A stretch of DNA of 64,000 nucleotides from Flavobacteriales bacterium (lineage in GTDB: Bacteria; Bacteroidota; Bacteroidia; Flavobacteriales; UBA7430), in assembly GCA_022425195.1 (NCBI GenBank), contig JAKMFX010000034.1:1-64000 (forward strand), in the 5' to 3' direction. This document shows, in pieces, positions 44,097 to 51,902 of the stretch (the first letter of the stretch is position 1; every line of letters starts with the position of its first letter). A program made the position numbers and the translations under genes. Under the pieces are notes generated by a model, which saw only the letters and a program-made list of their open reading frames with translations, ran no database searches and was not told where the DNA came from.

Positions 44097-44933
44097 TTAT
44101 TTTTTAGCTGCTTCTTGTCTTGCCAAGATGTCAATCAGTGTGATCGAGGCATCTTCCATGGAGTTGACAAGGTTGTCTATCTTAGCGATGATATAGTTGT
44201 AAAATACCTGAAGGATCATGGCTACGATCAAACCAAATACCGTAGTCAATAAGGCTACTTTAATACCTCCAGCAACGAGTGCAGGAGAAATGTTGTTGTT
44301 GGCTTCAATGGCATCAAAGGCGCCAATCATTCCGATTACGGTACCCATAAACCCGAGCATAGGCGCTAAGGCAATAAATAGCGAGATCCAAGAAGTGTTG
44401 CGCTCCAATCGACCCATTTGAACCGATCCGTATGCAACAATAGATTTTTCAACCATGTCTAAGCCCTCTGATGAGCGCTCTAGTCCTTGGTAAAATATAG
44501 AGGCTACTGGGCCTGGCGTGTTGCGGCAAATTTCTTTTGCATCTTCAACGCCACCCTTATTTAATGCTTCGTCGATATCTCCTAGGAGTTGGTCGGTATT
44601 TGTCGTCGCTAAGTTCAAGTAGATGATACGTTCAATACACAGTGCCAAGCCTAAGATGAGCGCAATCAATACTATACCCATGAATCCGGCACCCCCTTCA
44701 ATAAACTTTTCCTTGAGCACTTGGTGGAAACCGGCTTCCGGCACTTCTTCTGAAATTTCTTCAATGGGAGCAGGTGCAGCCGCTTCAGCAACAGTGTCAG
44801 TGGTTAAAGAATCTACAGCCGAGCTGTCTGTGGTGATTTCCGTATTTGAAGAAGTCTCATCTTGAGCTAATGCGTCCAAGTTATTGATGTTCAGCAAGCC
44901 AAAGATTGCCAATAGGGAAAGTAATTTTTTCAT
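44097..44933 (-). CDS. MotA/TolQ/ExbB proton channel family protein
   Basis: 278 residues. Signal-like N-terminus, an acidic/Ser-Thr/Ala-Pro-rich linker (about 25-65), then three helices with the family core MLGFMGTVIGMIGAFDAI and ALLTTVFGLIVAMILQVFYNYI. It forms the channel energising the ExbD pair. First gene of the four-gene operon. A TAGTTTTG box (44980-44973, minus) may be its -7 element. Confidence 0.92.
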   Translation of the reverse strand: MKKLLSLLAIFGLLNINNLDALAQDETSSNTEITTDSSAVDSLTTDTVAEAAAPAPIEEISEEVPEAGFHQVLKEKFIEGGAGFMGIVLIALILGLALCIERIIYLNLATTNTDQLLGDIDEALNKGGVEDAKEICRNTPGPVASIFYQGLERSSEGLDMVEKSIVAYGSVQMGRLERNTSWISLFIALAPMLGFMGTVIGMIGAFDAIEANNNISPALVAGGIKVALLTTVFGLIVAMILQVFYNYIIAKIDNLVNSMEDASITLIDILARQEAAKK

Positions 44934-45075
44934 TTTTGTTGGTAATTTGTTGAATAAATGAACTTGTTTTTACAAAACTAAACAATTCCTTCAATAACTA
45001 AGCCGAAATTTAGTTCTCATCTATCTAAAGTTGAGTTTCTAATGCTTTGCATGTGCCATGCTTGTGTTTTATATG

Positions 45076-45107
45076 TTTGGCGAGGTTGATTAATAGCCTT
45101 AAATTTG
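45076..45107 (+). promoter_or_regulatory. Predicted promoter of the CIA30-photolyase unit
   Basis: TTTG (45076-45079), 20-nt spacer, then TAAATTTG (45100-45107). Fits the Bacteroidota consensus. The leader to the possible ATG at 45189 would be about 78 nt. Confidence 0.55.
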
Positions 45108-45219
45108 TGTTGTTGAGAATTTCACCATGCAGACATTCCCATAAACAGCAGGGATGCTTCTCCTTGGAGCTTCATTTAAATATTGCTGATGCTTAACTAT
45201 TTATCGATTTTTTTTACTG

Positions 45220-45732
45220 ATGGTATATACTTCTACTAATGCGCAGAACACCCAGGTTATTGTCGATTTTACAGACAGCCATAAAACTCCATCTTGGGAG
45301 GTGTTTAGCGACGGCGTGATGGGGGGCGTTTCGGAAAGTGTGTTCACCAAAGATGCAGAGGGCTCTGGTATATTCTCCGGGCATGTTTCTACGGATAATA
45401 ACGGTGGTTTTGCCGGTGTTCGTTGTCGTCTGAACGTGGATTTAACGCTGCGGAAAAGATTTGTACTCCACCTGACTGGAGATTCAAAATCCTATCAATT
45501 TAGGATCAAACACAAATCTTCAGATGCGCATTCCTATGTATATGCTTTTGAAACCTCAGGCGAAAAAGAGAGGGTCGTTATTGATATTGATGCATTCGTT
45601 CCAAGATACAGAGGGCGGGATATAGATAGGCCCAATTTTAATGATGCTTCACTTGAGGAAATCTGTTTTTTAATCGGGAATAAGGTAGATGAGGATTACC
45701 GACTGCAAATTCATAAAATAGAAATTGAGTAG
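45220..45732 (+). CDS. CIA30-like beta-sandwich protein, signal peptide out of frame
   Basis: 170 residues matching the CIA30 (complex I intermediate-associated 30) family: WEVFSDGVMGGVSESVF, NGGFAGVRCRLNVDL and YRGRDIDRPNFNDASLEEICFLIGN. The annotated N-terminus MVYTSTNAQN looks like the end of a signal peptide. An ATG at 45189 reads MLNYLSIF, then a run of eight T (45208-45215); with seven T it would join in frame as MLNYLSIFLLMVYTSTNAQ, a convincing signal peptide. So either a sequence error, a phase-variable tract, or a gene with a shortened start. Followed 12 nt later by photolyase. Confidence 0.82.
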   Translation: MVYTSTNAQNTQVIVDFTDSHKTPSWEVFSDGVMGGVSESVFTKDAEGSGIFSGHVSTDNNGGFAGVRCRLNVDLTLRKRFVLHLTGDSKSYQFRIKHKSSDAHSYVYAFETSGEKERVVIDIDAFVPRYRGRDIDRPNFNDASLEEICFLIGNKVDEDYRLQIHKIEIE

Positions 45733-45744
45733 CGCTTATAAACT

Positions 45745-47037
45745 ATGACATCGAAAACGCCCATATCCATATTCTGGTTTCGCAGGGACTTGAGACTTCA
45801 GGACAACACTGCACTTTACCATGCATTAAAGCAGGGTCATCCCGTCTTGCCCATTTTTATTTTTGACAAGGACATTGTTGAGGTTTTACCAGAGGACGAT
45901 CCCAGAGTGAATTTTATTTACGATACCCTTGCTGATATTGATAAAGAGCTAAAATCATTGGGCAGTTCTTTGTTGATTTTAAAGGGTAAAGTTGATGAGG
46001 TTTGGCAATCCCTGTGTAGAGATTATACCATCTCTGATGTGTTTTTTAATAGAGATTATGAGCCTTATGCCCGCCAGAGGGATGCAGGGATTGAAAAACA
46101 ATTGACAGGCGCTGGAATAATGGTTCATTCGTTCAAAGATCAGGTAGTTTTTGAGCCCCATGAGGTGTTGAAGGCCGATGGGAACCCTTACACAGTATTT
46201 ACGCCCTACAAAAGAAAGTGGCTGCAATTGTATGATTTGGTTACGATCTATGACGCTCCAGATGGATCTTCGTTTTTACAAATCACAAATGAAATTCCGA
46301 CAAAAAATGCACTTGGGATTAAGGTGTCTGAGATCAAAGTCATGCCCTATGATTTGAAAGTCGTTACAGATTATGCCAAGTACAGAGATTACCCATCCAT
46401 CAATGGGACTTCACGCTTGGGCCCATATTTGCGTTTTGGACTCGTAAGTGTTCGTACCCTCATGTCTAATATAGGCTCTGTGTCGGAGACTTTTACCTCT
46501 GAACTCGTTTGGAGAGAGTTTTTCATGCAGATCTTGTACCATTTCCCTCATGTGGTCAAAGAAAATTTCCGACCTAAGTACAATGCCATTGAGTGGGTAA
46601 ATGATGAAAAGATGTTTGAATTGTGGAAATCCGGAAAAACAGGATATCCCATTGTGGATGCTGGCATGCGTGAGCTGAATCAAACGGGGTATATGCACAA
46701 CAGGGTGCGTATGCTCACAGCAGGCTTTTTGTGCAAGCACTTACTTACGGATTGGAGATGGGGCGAAGCGTACTTCGCAGAAAAGCTGATGGACTACGAC
46801 CTATCGGCCAACAATGGGAACTGGCAGTGGGCTGCCGGAACTGGGTGTGATGCAGCTCCCTATTTTCGTGTATTTAACCCAAGTACTCAGGCAAAGAAGT
46901 TTGATGCTCAATTGGAATACATCAACAAATGGATTCCTGAACTTAATTCCCTAGAGTACCCACAGCCCATAGTTGTCCATGAACATGCCAGAAAAAGGGC
47001 ATTAGAAACCTATAAAATAGGACTGGCTAAATACTAG
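45745..47037 (+). CDS. phr: Deoxyribodipyrimidine photolyase
   Basis: 430 residues. Repairs UV pyrimidine dimers using blue light and FAD. N-terminal antenna-binding domain (IFWFRRDLRLQDNTALYHAL), then an FAD domain with TSELVWREFFMQIL, GYPIVDAGMRELNQTGYMHNR-type core, and ANNGNWQWAAGTGCDAAPYFR-type motif including the FAD-proximal Asn. Normal class I length. Co-transcribed with the CIA30-like gene and next to a B12 photoreceptor-type regulator. Confidence 0.95.
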   Translation: MTSKTPISIFWFRRDLRLQDNTALYHALKQGHPVLPIFIFDKDIVEVLPEDDPRVNFIYDTLADIDKELKSLGSSLLILKGKVDEVWQSLCRDYTISDVFFNRDYEPYARQRDAGIEKQLTGAGIMVHSFKDQVVFEPHEVLKADGNPYTVFTPYKRKWLQLYDLVTIYDAPDGSSFLQITNEIPTKNALGIKVSEIKVMPYDLKVVTDYAKYRDYPSINGTSRLGPYLRFGLVSVRTLMSNIGSVSETFTSELVWREFFMQILYHFPHVVKENFRPKYNAIEWVNDEKMFELWKSGKTGYPIVDAGMRELNQTGYMHNRVRMLTAGFLCKHLLTDWRWGEAYFAEKLMDYDLSANNGNWQWAAGTGCDAAPYFRVFNPSTQAKKFDAQLEYINKWIPELNSLEYPQPIVVHEHARKRALETYKIGLAKY

Positions 47038-47207
47038 CTAAATCTTACTTTTCCTTTAGGGTATCTTTTTTTCCACAGCTGGATGCTTTCCATGTTAGGA
47101 AGGCTAATCTTGATTTTTTCTGTGTAGAAGACGATTTTCGGCTGTCTTTCTTTAATTGCTGAAATCAAATCTTCGGCTCGCTTGGTTGATAATCTTCTTC
47201 GGCTCAT
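47034..47207 (-). CDS. Small basic ORF (57 aa) in the light island
   Basis: Below the track cut-off; I read it on the minus strand from ATG 47207: MSRRRLSTKRAEDLISAIK..., ending ...KRYPKGKVRFS. Very basic (about 17 Arg/Lys), with no Cys or membrane segment. Its stop overlaps the photolyase stop (CTAG). It is divergent from the SDR gene and has the first TTTGTATA-N18-TATACAA dyad just upstream of its ATG. No family recognised. Coding is supported by position, promoter and full use of the gap, so moderate confidence. Confidence 0.55.
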   Translation of the reverse strand: MSRRRLSTKRAEDLISAIKERQPKIVFYTEKIKISLPNMESIQLWKKRYPKGKVRFS

Positions 47208-47209
47208 AA

Positions 47210-47275
47210 TTTGTATATTAAATTCTTGGTAAAGTTATACAATTTGTATAAATTTGACAAACAAAACGTATACAA
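47210..47275. promoter_or_regulatory. Two tandem dyads TTTGTATA-N18-TATACAA in the divergent promoter
   Basis: TTTGTATA at 47210-47217 faces TATACAA at 47236-47242 (18 nt between the TGTATA/TATACA cores). The same pair recurs at 47243-47250 and 47269-47275, shifted by exactly 33 nt. Adjacent inner arms form the perfect palindrome TTATACAA-T-TTGTATAA (47235-47251), which overlaps the SDR -7 box. Candidate operator for the MerR-B12 regulator encoded downstream. Confidence 0.55.
47226..47256 (+). promoter_or_regulatory. Predicted SDR operon promoter
   Basis: TTG (47226-47228), 20-nt spacer, TAAATTTG (47249-47256); ATG at 47277. Both elements lie inside the tandem dyads, so a bound regulator would occlude or remodel the promoter. 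Confidence 0.6.
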
Positions 47276-47276
47276 A

Positions 47277-47972
47277 ATGAAGAATTACTTAATTATAGGG
47301 GCCTCAGGGGGGATCGGACAAGCCATAGCAAGCCAGCTTCTTTACAAAAGCTACGCTGTTTATGCTACATTTTGTTCAAATCCCATCTCACTAGAGCATT
47401 CTAATTTGACGACAGGACATTTTGATGTTCTCAATTCTGATGAGTTTTCTTTCGATTTGCCTGAGGTTATTGACGGATTGATTTACTGTCCGGGAACGAT
47501 CAACCTAAAACCGTACAACGCTCTTAAGGATTCAGACTTTCTACATGAGTTCCAAGTCAACGTCATCGGTTTTAACAAAGTCATGAAGCTTGCTTTAAGA
47601 GCGCTGAAAAAGTCAGAAGGATCTTCGGTAGTAGGATTTTCTTCCGTCTGTGCACAGAATGGCTTTAGCTTTCATGCCTCTACGGCAGCCTCGAAGTCGG
47701 CCTTGGAAGGCTTATTTGTTTCTCTAGCAAAAGAGTTTTCACCCAAAATACGTTTTAACATCATTGCACCATCTATTATTAACACCTCCTTAAGCGCTCA
47801 TCTGCTTAATTCAGATTCTAAGAAAGATCGCATTGCGGCAAACCATCCGATTCCTCGTGTGGGGACTGCAAACGATGTCTCTTCCTTAGCATGTCATTTG
47901 ATTTCTGATGATGCTTCATGGATTACTGGGCAAGTATTTGCCGTTGACGGAGGTAAATCTAAACTACTATAA
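47277..47972 (+). CDS. Short-chain dehydrogenase/reductase
   Basis: 231 residues from ATG 47277 (MKNYLIIGASGGIGQAIASQL); the track start at 47211 lies inside the promoter and is rejected. Rossmann GASGGIG motif, Asn-containing ...INLKPYNAL, catalytic Ser in VVGFSSVCAQNG; the usual Tyr-x3-Lys reads HASTAASKSAL, so the Tyr is replaced by Ser while Lys is kept. Similar SDRs occur in light-responsive clusters. First gene of a five-gene operon ending in the MerR regulator. Confidence 0.9.
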   Translation: MKNYLIIGASGGIGQAIASQLLYKSYAVYATFCSNPISLEHSNLTTGHFDVLNSDEFSFDLPEVIDGLIYCPGTINLKPYNALKDSDFLHEFQVNVIGFNKVMKLALRALKKSEGSSVVGFSSVCAQNGFSFHASTAASKSALEGLFVSLAKEFSPKIRFNIIAPSIINTSLSAHLLNSDSKKDRIAANHPIPRVGTANDVSSLACHLISDDASWITGQVFAVDGGKSKLL

Positions 47973-47973
47973 C

Positions 47974-48138
47974 ATGAATTTATTTAGCTTTTTTTCGCCC
48001 CGCAAGAAATTGCAACGCAAGTACAAAAACCTGTTGAAGCTTTCACACAAGTATTCACGTATCGATCGTAAGATATCTGACCAATACTTTAATGAAGCTT
48101 ACAAGGTGCTCCAGTCTCTCGAGAAATTACAAGGATGA
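47974..48138 (+). CDS. Lacal_2735-family small protein
   Basis: 54 residues from ATG 47974, one nt after the SDR stop (the track start at 47908 is inside SDR). MNLFSFFSPRKKLQRKYKNL, then SRIDRKISDQYFNEAYKVLQSLEKL: a short basic helix pair matching the Lacal_2735 pattern known in Flavobacteriia, of unknown function. Its stop overlaps the next start (ATGA). Confidence 0.8.
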   Translation: MNLFSFFSPRKKLQRKYKNLLKLSHKYSRIDRKISDQYFNEAYKVLQSLEKLQG

Positions 48139-48656
48139 AATGGTTATCAGTACTCACACTTATACTTACGTCAATGAGCATTACAGCACAAAGCATTCAT
48201 GAGTTGAGTTACCTCTCGATTGATGGAGAAACAATTTCAATGAAATCCTACGAGAACCAATATGTCTTGGTGGTTAATGTCGCTTCATTTTGTGGCTATA
48301 CTTCCCAATACGATGCCTTGCAGGAGCTTCATGAATCTCAAGAGAATCTGAATGTCATTGCATTTCCCTGCAACCAATTTGGAGCCCAAGAGCCAAACTC
48401 GGAGTCGGAAATTAAGGAATTTTGTTCTACAAAATTTTCCGTTGACTTTCCTATGTCGTCCAAAGTTGATGTGAAAGGATCGAAAGTCTCGCCCATCTAT
48501 CAATGGCTTACGCAGAAAGAACTCAACAAACTTGGAGACTTTGAAGTCTCGTGGAACTTCAACAAATTTTTGGTAGGCCCATCAGGAGAGTTGATCGCTC
48601 ACTTCCCGAGTAGTGTAAAACCTTTGAGTAACGAAATCACAAAACTCTTAAAGTAA
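48135..48656 (+). CDS. Glutathione peroxidase-family thiol peroxidase, exported form
   Basis: 173 residues with a signal peptide (MKWLSVLTLILTSMSITAQ). Catalytic Cys in VNVASFCGYTSQY (Sec replaced by Cys), FPCNQFGAQEPNSESEI with Gln and second Cys, and SWNFNKFLVGPSG with the active-site Trp-Asn. Probably reduces lipid hydroperoxides with thioredoxin-type donors in the periplasm. In the light-response operon, fitting protection from photo-oxidation. Confidence 0.92.
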   Translation: MKWLSVLTLILTSMSITAQSIHELSYLSIDGETISMKSYENQYVLVVNVASFCGYTSQYDALQELHESQENLNVIAFPCNQFGAQEPNSESEIKEFCSTKFSVDFPMSSKVDVKGSKVSPIYQWLTQKELNKLGDFEVSWNFNKFLVGPSGELIAHFPSSVKPLSNEITKLLK

Positions 48657-48657
48657 T

Positions 48658-49128
48658 ATGTCGCATTTTCAGCTCACAAAAGTTCAGGACTTAAACACCG
48701 ACCTAGATACCATCTGGGACTTTGCCTCTTCGCCTAAAAACTTAAAAGAGATTACGCCGGACCACATGTTGTTTCACATCACTTCTGAGGTGGCAGAAAA
48801 AATGTATCCGGGAATGATTGTGACCTACGAAGTGGCTCCTTTGCTCGGGATAAAATTGGCCTGGGTGACGGAAATCACACAAGTTAAAGACAAGCATTTT
48901 TTTGTGGATGAACAAAAAGTAGGTCCCTACACTTTGTGGCACCACCAACACTTCTTTGAGGCGACGGAAACGGGAGTTCGGATGACGGACATCATTACGT
49001 ACAAACCGCCTTTTGGGATTTTCGGAAATCTATTGAACAGCTTAGTAATAAAAAGGCAATTAAATGCTATTTTTGACTATCGGAAGAAAGTGATGAATCG
49101 ATTATTTAATGATTCAAAACCCCTTTGA
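48658..49128 (+). CDS. SRPBCC-family (START-like) protein
   Basis: 156 residues. Helix-grip fold pattern: LDTIWDFASSPKNLKEITP, VTYEVAPLLGIKLAWVTEIT and HHQHFFEATETGVRMTDIITYKPPFGIFG. Such cyclase/dehydrase-like proteins commonly sit with photolyase, SDR and MerR-B12 genes in Bacteroidota and other phyla. Ligand unknown, probably hydrophobic. It follows GPx by 1 nt. Confidence 0.88.
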   Translation: MSHFQLTKVQDLNTDLDTIWDFASSPKNLKEITPDHMLFHITSEVAEKMYPGMIVTYEVAPLLGIKLAWVTEITQVKDKHFFVDEQKVGPYTLWHHQHFFEATETGVRMTDIITYKPPFGIFGNLLNSLVIKRQLNAIFDYRKKVMNRLFNDSKPL

Positions 49129-49146
49129 TACGTCTCATCCGTTTAG

Positions 49147-50043
49147 ATGAAAGTTATGGCACAGTATAGTATAGAACAGTTTTCTCAAATCACAGGAATT
49201 CCAAAAATCAACTTGCGAACCTGGGAGAATAGGTATGAATTTTTAATGCCTAAGCGTACAGATACCAACATCAGGGTTTACAATGATGAACTTTTGGTGA
49301 AAGGAATCAATACCCAGTTTTTGTTGGCGAACAACTTTAAGATTTCTCAGGTCAGTAAAATGACGGAAGAGGAAATGATATCACAGGTAGATTTCCTTGG
49401 GGAAGCCAAAGACATCCATGTAAAAGGAGGGTATTACATCAATAAGTTTTTAGAATCAGCAGTCAACTTTGACGAGTATTCTTTTCACAAGACTTTTGAC
49501 AAAGGCTATGTGGACATGGGGATCATTTCCTTTTATGATCTCGTTCTGATCCCTCTGTTGCAAAAAGTCGGTTTGCTGTGGCTGGTGAGTAAAATTTCAC
49601 CCTCACAAGAGCACTTTTTATCCGAGTTAATCAAACAAAAACTTTGTGCTTTAACCGATGCCATTGGGGCAAACAAAAAGTCGAAAAAAAGCACCTGGTT
49701 GCTTTTCTTACCCGAACGTGAGTTCCATGAAATCGGATTGCTTTTTGCTAAATTTTTATTGGTTCAAAATGGGTACAATGTCATCTATTTGGGAGATAAC
49801 CTACCCCTAGATTGTTTGGCTGAGGTTTCCGACAAACAAAAAGCAGAAAACCTATTGTTCTTTTCCATTTCAAATGTAAGCCTTTCAAGCATCAAAAATC
49901 ATGTTGAAAGGTGCAAGGAATACTTTCCGAAATCTAAAATACACGTGGTGACCAAAGGAACTAACCTGATGGAATTTAGTTCAGAGCATAAGGATGTTGC
50001 GTTTGTACATAATCTTGACGAATTCGTTGCCTGCATCAAATAA
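49147..50043 (+). CDS. MerR-family regulator with B12-binding photoreceptor-type domain (CarH/LitR-like)
   Basis: 298 residues (or 295 from ATG 49156). N-terminal MerR HTH: YSIEQFSQITGIPKINLRTWENRYEFLMP-type. Middle four-helix segment has W at about 145 and then EH exactly ten and eleven residues later (WLVSKISPSQEH), the CarH W131/E141/H142 spacing. The Rossmann-like B12 domain has EFHEIGL, the position of the His ligand. I infer adenosylcobalamin-dependent light sensing: dark repression released by light. It ends the SDR operon. Targets could be the tandem dyads at 47210-47275. Confidence 0.88.
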   Translation: MKVMAQYSIEQFSQITGIPKINLRTWENRYEFLMPKRTDTNIRVYNDELLVKGINTQFLLANNFKISQVSKMTEEEMISQVDFLGEAKDIHVKGGYYINKFLESAVNFDEYSFHKTFDKGYVDMGIISFYDLVLIPLLQKVGLLWLVSKISPSQEHFLSELIKQKLCALTDAIGANKKSKKSTWLLFLPEREFHEIGLLFAKFLLVQNGYNVIYLGDNLPLDCLAEVSDKQKAENLLFFSISNVSLSSIKNHVERCKEYFPKSKIHVVTKGTNLMEFSSEHKDVAFVHNLDEFVACIK

Positions 50044-50093
50044 TACCTTTCTTAAGACTCTTTTATTCTATTACGACTTTCCTAAAAACAAGA

Positions 50094-50126
50094 ACACCAA
50101 GAATTGAAAGATTCAACTCTTGGTGT
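50094..50126. terminator. Hairpin between the MerR and azurin genes
   Basis: ACACCAAGA-A-TTGAA / TTCAA-C-TCTTGGTGT: 14 pairs with one mismatch and a 3-nt loop. On the minus strand it is followed by TTGTTTTTAGG, so it probably ends the azurin transcript, and it may also serve the plus strand. Confidence 0.6.
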
Positions 50127-50149
50127 ACATTGTGCTATTAAAGGCTTTC

Positions 50150-50650
50150 TTATTTCACAAACAAATACCCCCTCATCATTTGTGAATGTCCTGGATAGCT
50201 ACAGAAGAATTCATAATTTCCTTTAGCAGGAGCTTCGAATTCAAGCGTTACGGATTCGCCAGGATTGGCGATGTCAGATGCCGCAACGAGATCTTTATGA
50301 TTTGGAATGAACTGATTGTCAGCACCCGCTTCAATGGCTTTCATGGCAACTTCCTTACGAGTACCATAGTTGCAAATTAATATGTTGTGAATCATCGCAG
50401 GGTCTACACCTTCATTGTATAGCTCAATGCGTACCCATGATCCTTCTTCAACGGTAATGTTTTTTTCACTGAACATCATGTCTTGCATGGTATTTCCAGT
50501 CGCACTAAGTTCGAATTCTTCCCAAATCTTTTCTTCTTCTTGCTGAACGACTACAGGTGCAGGTTCTGCTGTGGTCTTTGTTTCTGAAGGTCCGCAGCTG
50601 GCCGCCACTAAAATACATGCTGCTACTAATGTCTTTGTATATATTTTCAT
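50150..50650 (-). CDS. Azurin-like blue copper lipoprotein
   Basis: 166 residues. Lipobox LVAASC, a Pro/Glu linker, then a cupredoxin domain: His in AMIHNILICNYG and Cys-His-Met in FFCSYPGHSQMMRG supply the type 1 copper site. Likely a membrane-tethered periplasmic electron carrier, possibly to the aa3 oxidase or a stress peroxidase. It has its own strong promoter and lies between the light-response operon and the carotenoid genes. Confidence 0.9.
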   Translation of the reverse strand: MKIYTKTLVAACILVAASCGPSETKTTAEPAPVVVQQEEEKIWEEFELSATGNTMQDMMFSEKNITVEEGSWVRIELYNEGVDPAMIHNILICNYGTRKEVAMKAIEAGADNQFIPNHKDLVAASDIANPGESVTLEFEAPAKGNYEFFCSYPGHSQMMRGYLFVK

Positions 50651-50667
50651 GTCTTATGATTTTGATA

Positions 50668-50696
50668 CAAATTTAGTGTATAATTATTTAATACAA
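50668..50696 (-). promoter_or_regulatory. Predicted azurin promoter
   Basis: Minus strand: TTG (50696-50694), 18-nt spacer, TAAATTTG (50675-50668), 18 nt before the ATG. The -7 box lies in TACAAATTTAGTGTA, a TACA-N7-TGTA dyad reminiscent of, but not identical to, the SDR dyads. Confidence 0.6.
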
Positions 50697-50792
50697 AAGT
50701 TATGCAAGATAATTTTAACGAAAGCGTTATTTTGCCAAACCTAAATGAGGGCTTAGGGCTGAAACTTTGATTGTATTTTAATGAAAGATGGG

Positions 50793-51194
50793 TTACAGAG
50801 AATACAAGGCAAGGGCAAATTTTATGCTCCATCCAAGTGTGCGTATCCAGTTGCTATGAATTAAGCTGTTGATTCTTCCTGCGTGGTAAGCTTTGGCGAG
50901 TTTGTTGTGAAGCGGTACTTGAATCAAAAAGGTACTGAGCCAAATCATAATGACCAGAACAGCACTTGCGATGTGTATCGTGTTTGTGGGGTCTTGAAAG
51001 GTGAGTATGCTGATGACAATCAGTTCGAAAACCATCAAAGGCCCTACCAATGGGGCTATGAAGCCGGTGTAAGTGGCATGGTAATCTGTAAACGCGTCTT
51101 TTGGTATGGATTTTAGCAAGGGGTAGCTGATGAATTGAGTCATCAGAATAATTCCCATTAGAATTCCGCTGAGCGCAAGATTTAGGATGTCCAT
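50793..51194 (-). CDS. Four-helix membrane protein in the carotenoid operon (DUF1772-like)
   Basis: 133 residues, four hydrophobic helices. The N-terminal LSGILMGIILMTQFISYPLL and the C-terminal VPLHNKLAKAY ... HSNWIRTLGW resemble the pattern of DUF1772/anthrone-oxygenase-like proteins, whose second half has an Asn-x2-Arg-Thr motif. Last gene of the minus-strand crt unit, 12 nt after the CrtA-like gene. A role in pigment modification or membrane placement is only suggested by context. Confidence 0.65.
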   Translation of the reverse strand: MDILNLALSGILMGIILMTQFISYPLLKSIPKDAFTDYHATYTGFIAPLVGPLMVFELIVISILTFQDPTNTIHIASAVLVIMIWLSTFLIQVPLHNKLAKAYHAGRINSLIHSNWIRTLGWSIKFALALYSL

Positions 51195-51206
51195 ATAGAT
51201 CCGGTT

Positions 51207-51902
51207 TTATGAATTTTCCCAAGTACCTTCTGTGTGGTACAGTTGAAAGCGAGAGAACAGTTCTTCGCTATACCAATTATAGGTTCGGGTCATTTCAATG
51301 GCTTTTTTGTGTGCTTTACTTTCGTAGGCATATTTTTTAATGGCTTCTGCGTTGTCCCATATGCTGAAGGTTGCCATTTGTTTAATCGGCATCTCACCAA
51401 TTCCCTTTTTGAATTTTAGGCCCGCTGCGTTTTCTATAGGTTTTTCAGCTGTGGGTACATAATTCCAAAATTTAATCAGGTGTTTGGTCTTTATGGTGGC
51501 TCTGGTGATGACCGCTATGGGAAGATCTTCAGTACTCAGTGAGGTAGATTTGACAAAGGGTTCTTTTTGAGACCACTGACCGTGTGCGGCAATGTTTTTC
51601 AGGAAATAGGTAATTTTTTCGGACGCCTTGTTGTTGTAGCGTTCCATCAGTTCCGATTTCGCAAGAAAGTCTTTTGCCTCAGACTCGGATTTCCAAACTT
51701 GAAGCAGGCAATACGTCGACCAATCCGGAAAGGGATTGAACCCCGATTTGTTTCCCGTGCCCATCAGTTTGTAGAACTCAAGGCCCCTCACATCATTCAG
51801 GTCTTTATGGGCATATTGCATCATTCCAAAGGCCCAGAATTTAGTGCTTAGGCCGTTATATCTAAAAAAGGTAAGTGTCGTTATTTGGTTTTGCTGGCTC
51901 AT
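51207..51902 (-). CDS. CrtA-like carotenoid monooxygenase/2-hydroxylase
   Basis: 231 residues of the spheroidene monooxygenase (CrtA) family: FYKLMGTGNKSGFNPFPDWSTYCLLQVW-like core, then VITRATIKTKHLIKFWNYVP and MATFSIWDNAEAIKKYAY. In marine flavobacteria a CrtA relative acts as carotenoid 2-hydroxylase in myxol synthesis, the most fitting role here beside CruF, CrtD and CrtY. It overlaps crtY by ATGA. O2-dependent, in the membrane phase. Hydroxylase versus ketolase is not decided by sequence. Confidence 0.82.
   Translation of the reverse strand: MSQQNQITTLTFFRYNGLSTKFWAFGMMQYAHKDLNDVRGLEFYKLMGTGNKSGFNPFPDWSTYCLLQVWKSESEAKDFLAKSELMERYNNKASEKITYFLKNIAAHGQWSQKEPFVKSTSLSTEDLPIAVITRATIKTKHLIKFWNYVPTAEKPIENAAGLKFKKGIGEMPIKQMATFSIWDNAEAIKKYAYESKAHKKAIEMTRTYNWYSEELFSRFQLYHTEGTWENS

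Noticed and set aside
47211-47276. N-terminal extension of the SDR (MYIKFLVKLYNLYKF...)
   Set aside because: This stretch is the promoter with tandem dyads; the SDR Rossmann motif starts right after ATG 47277.
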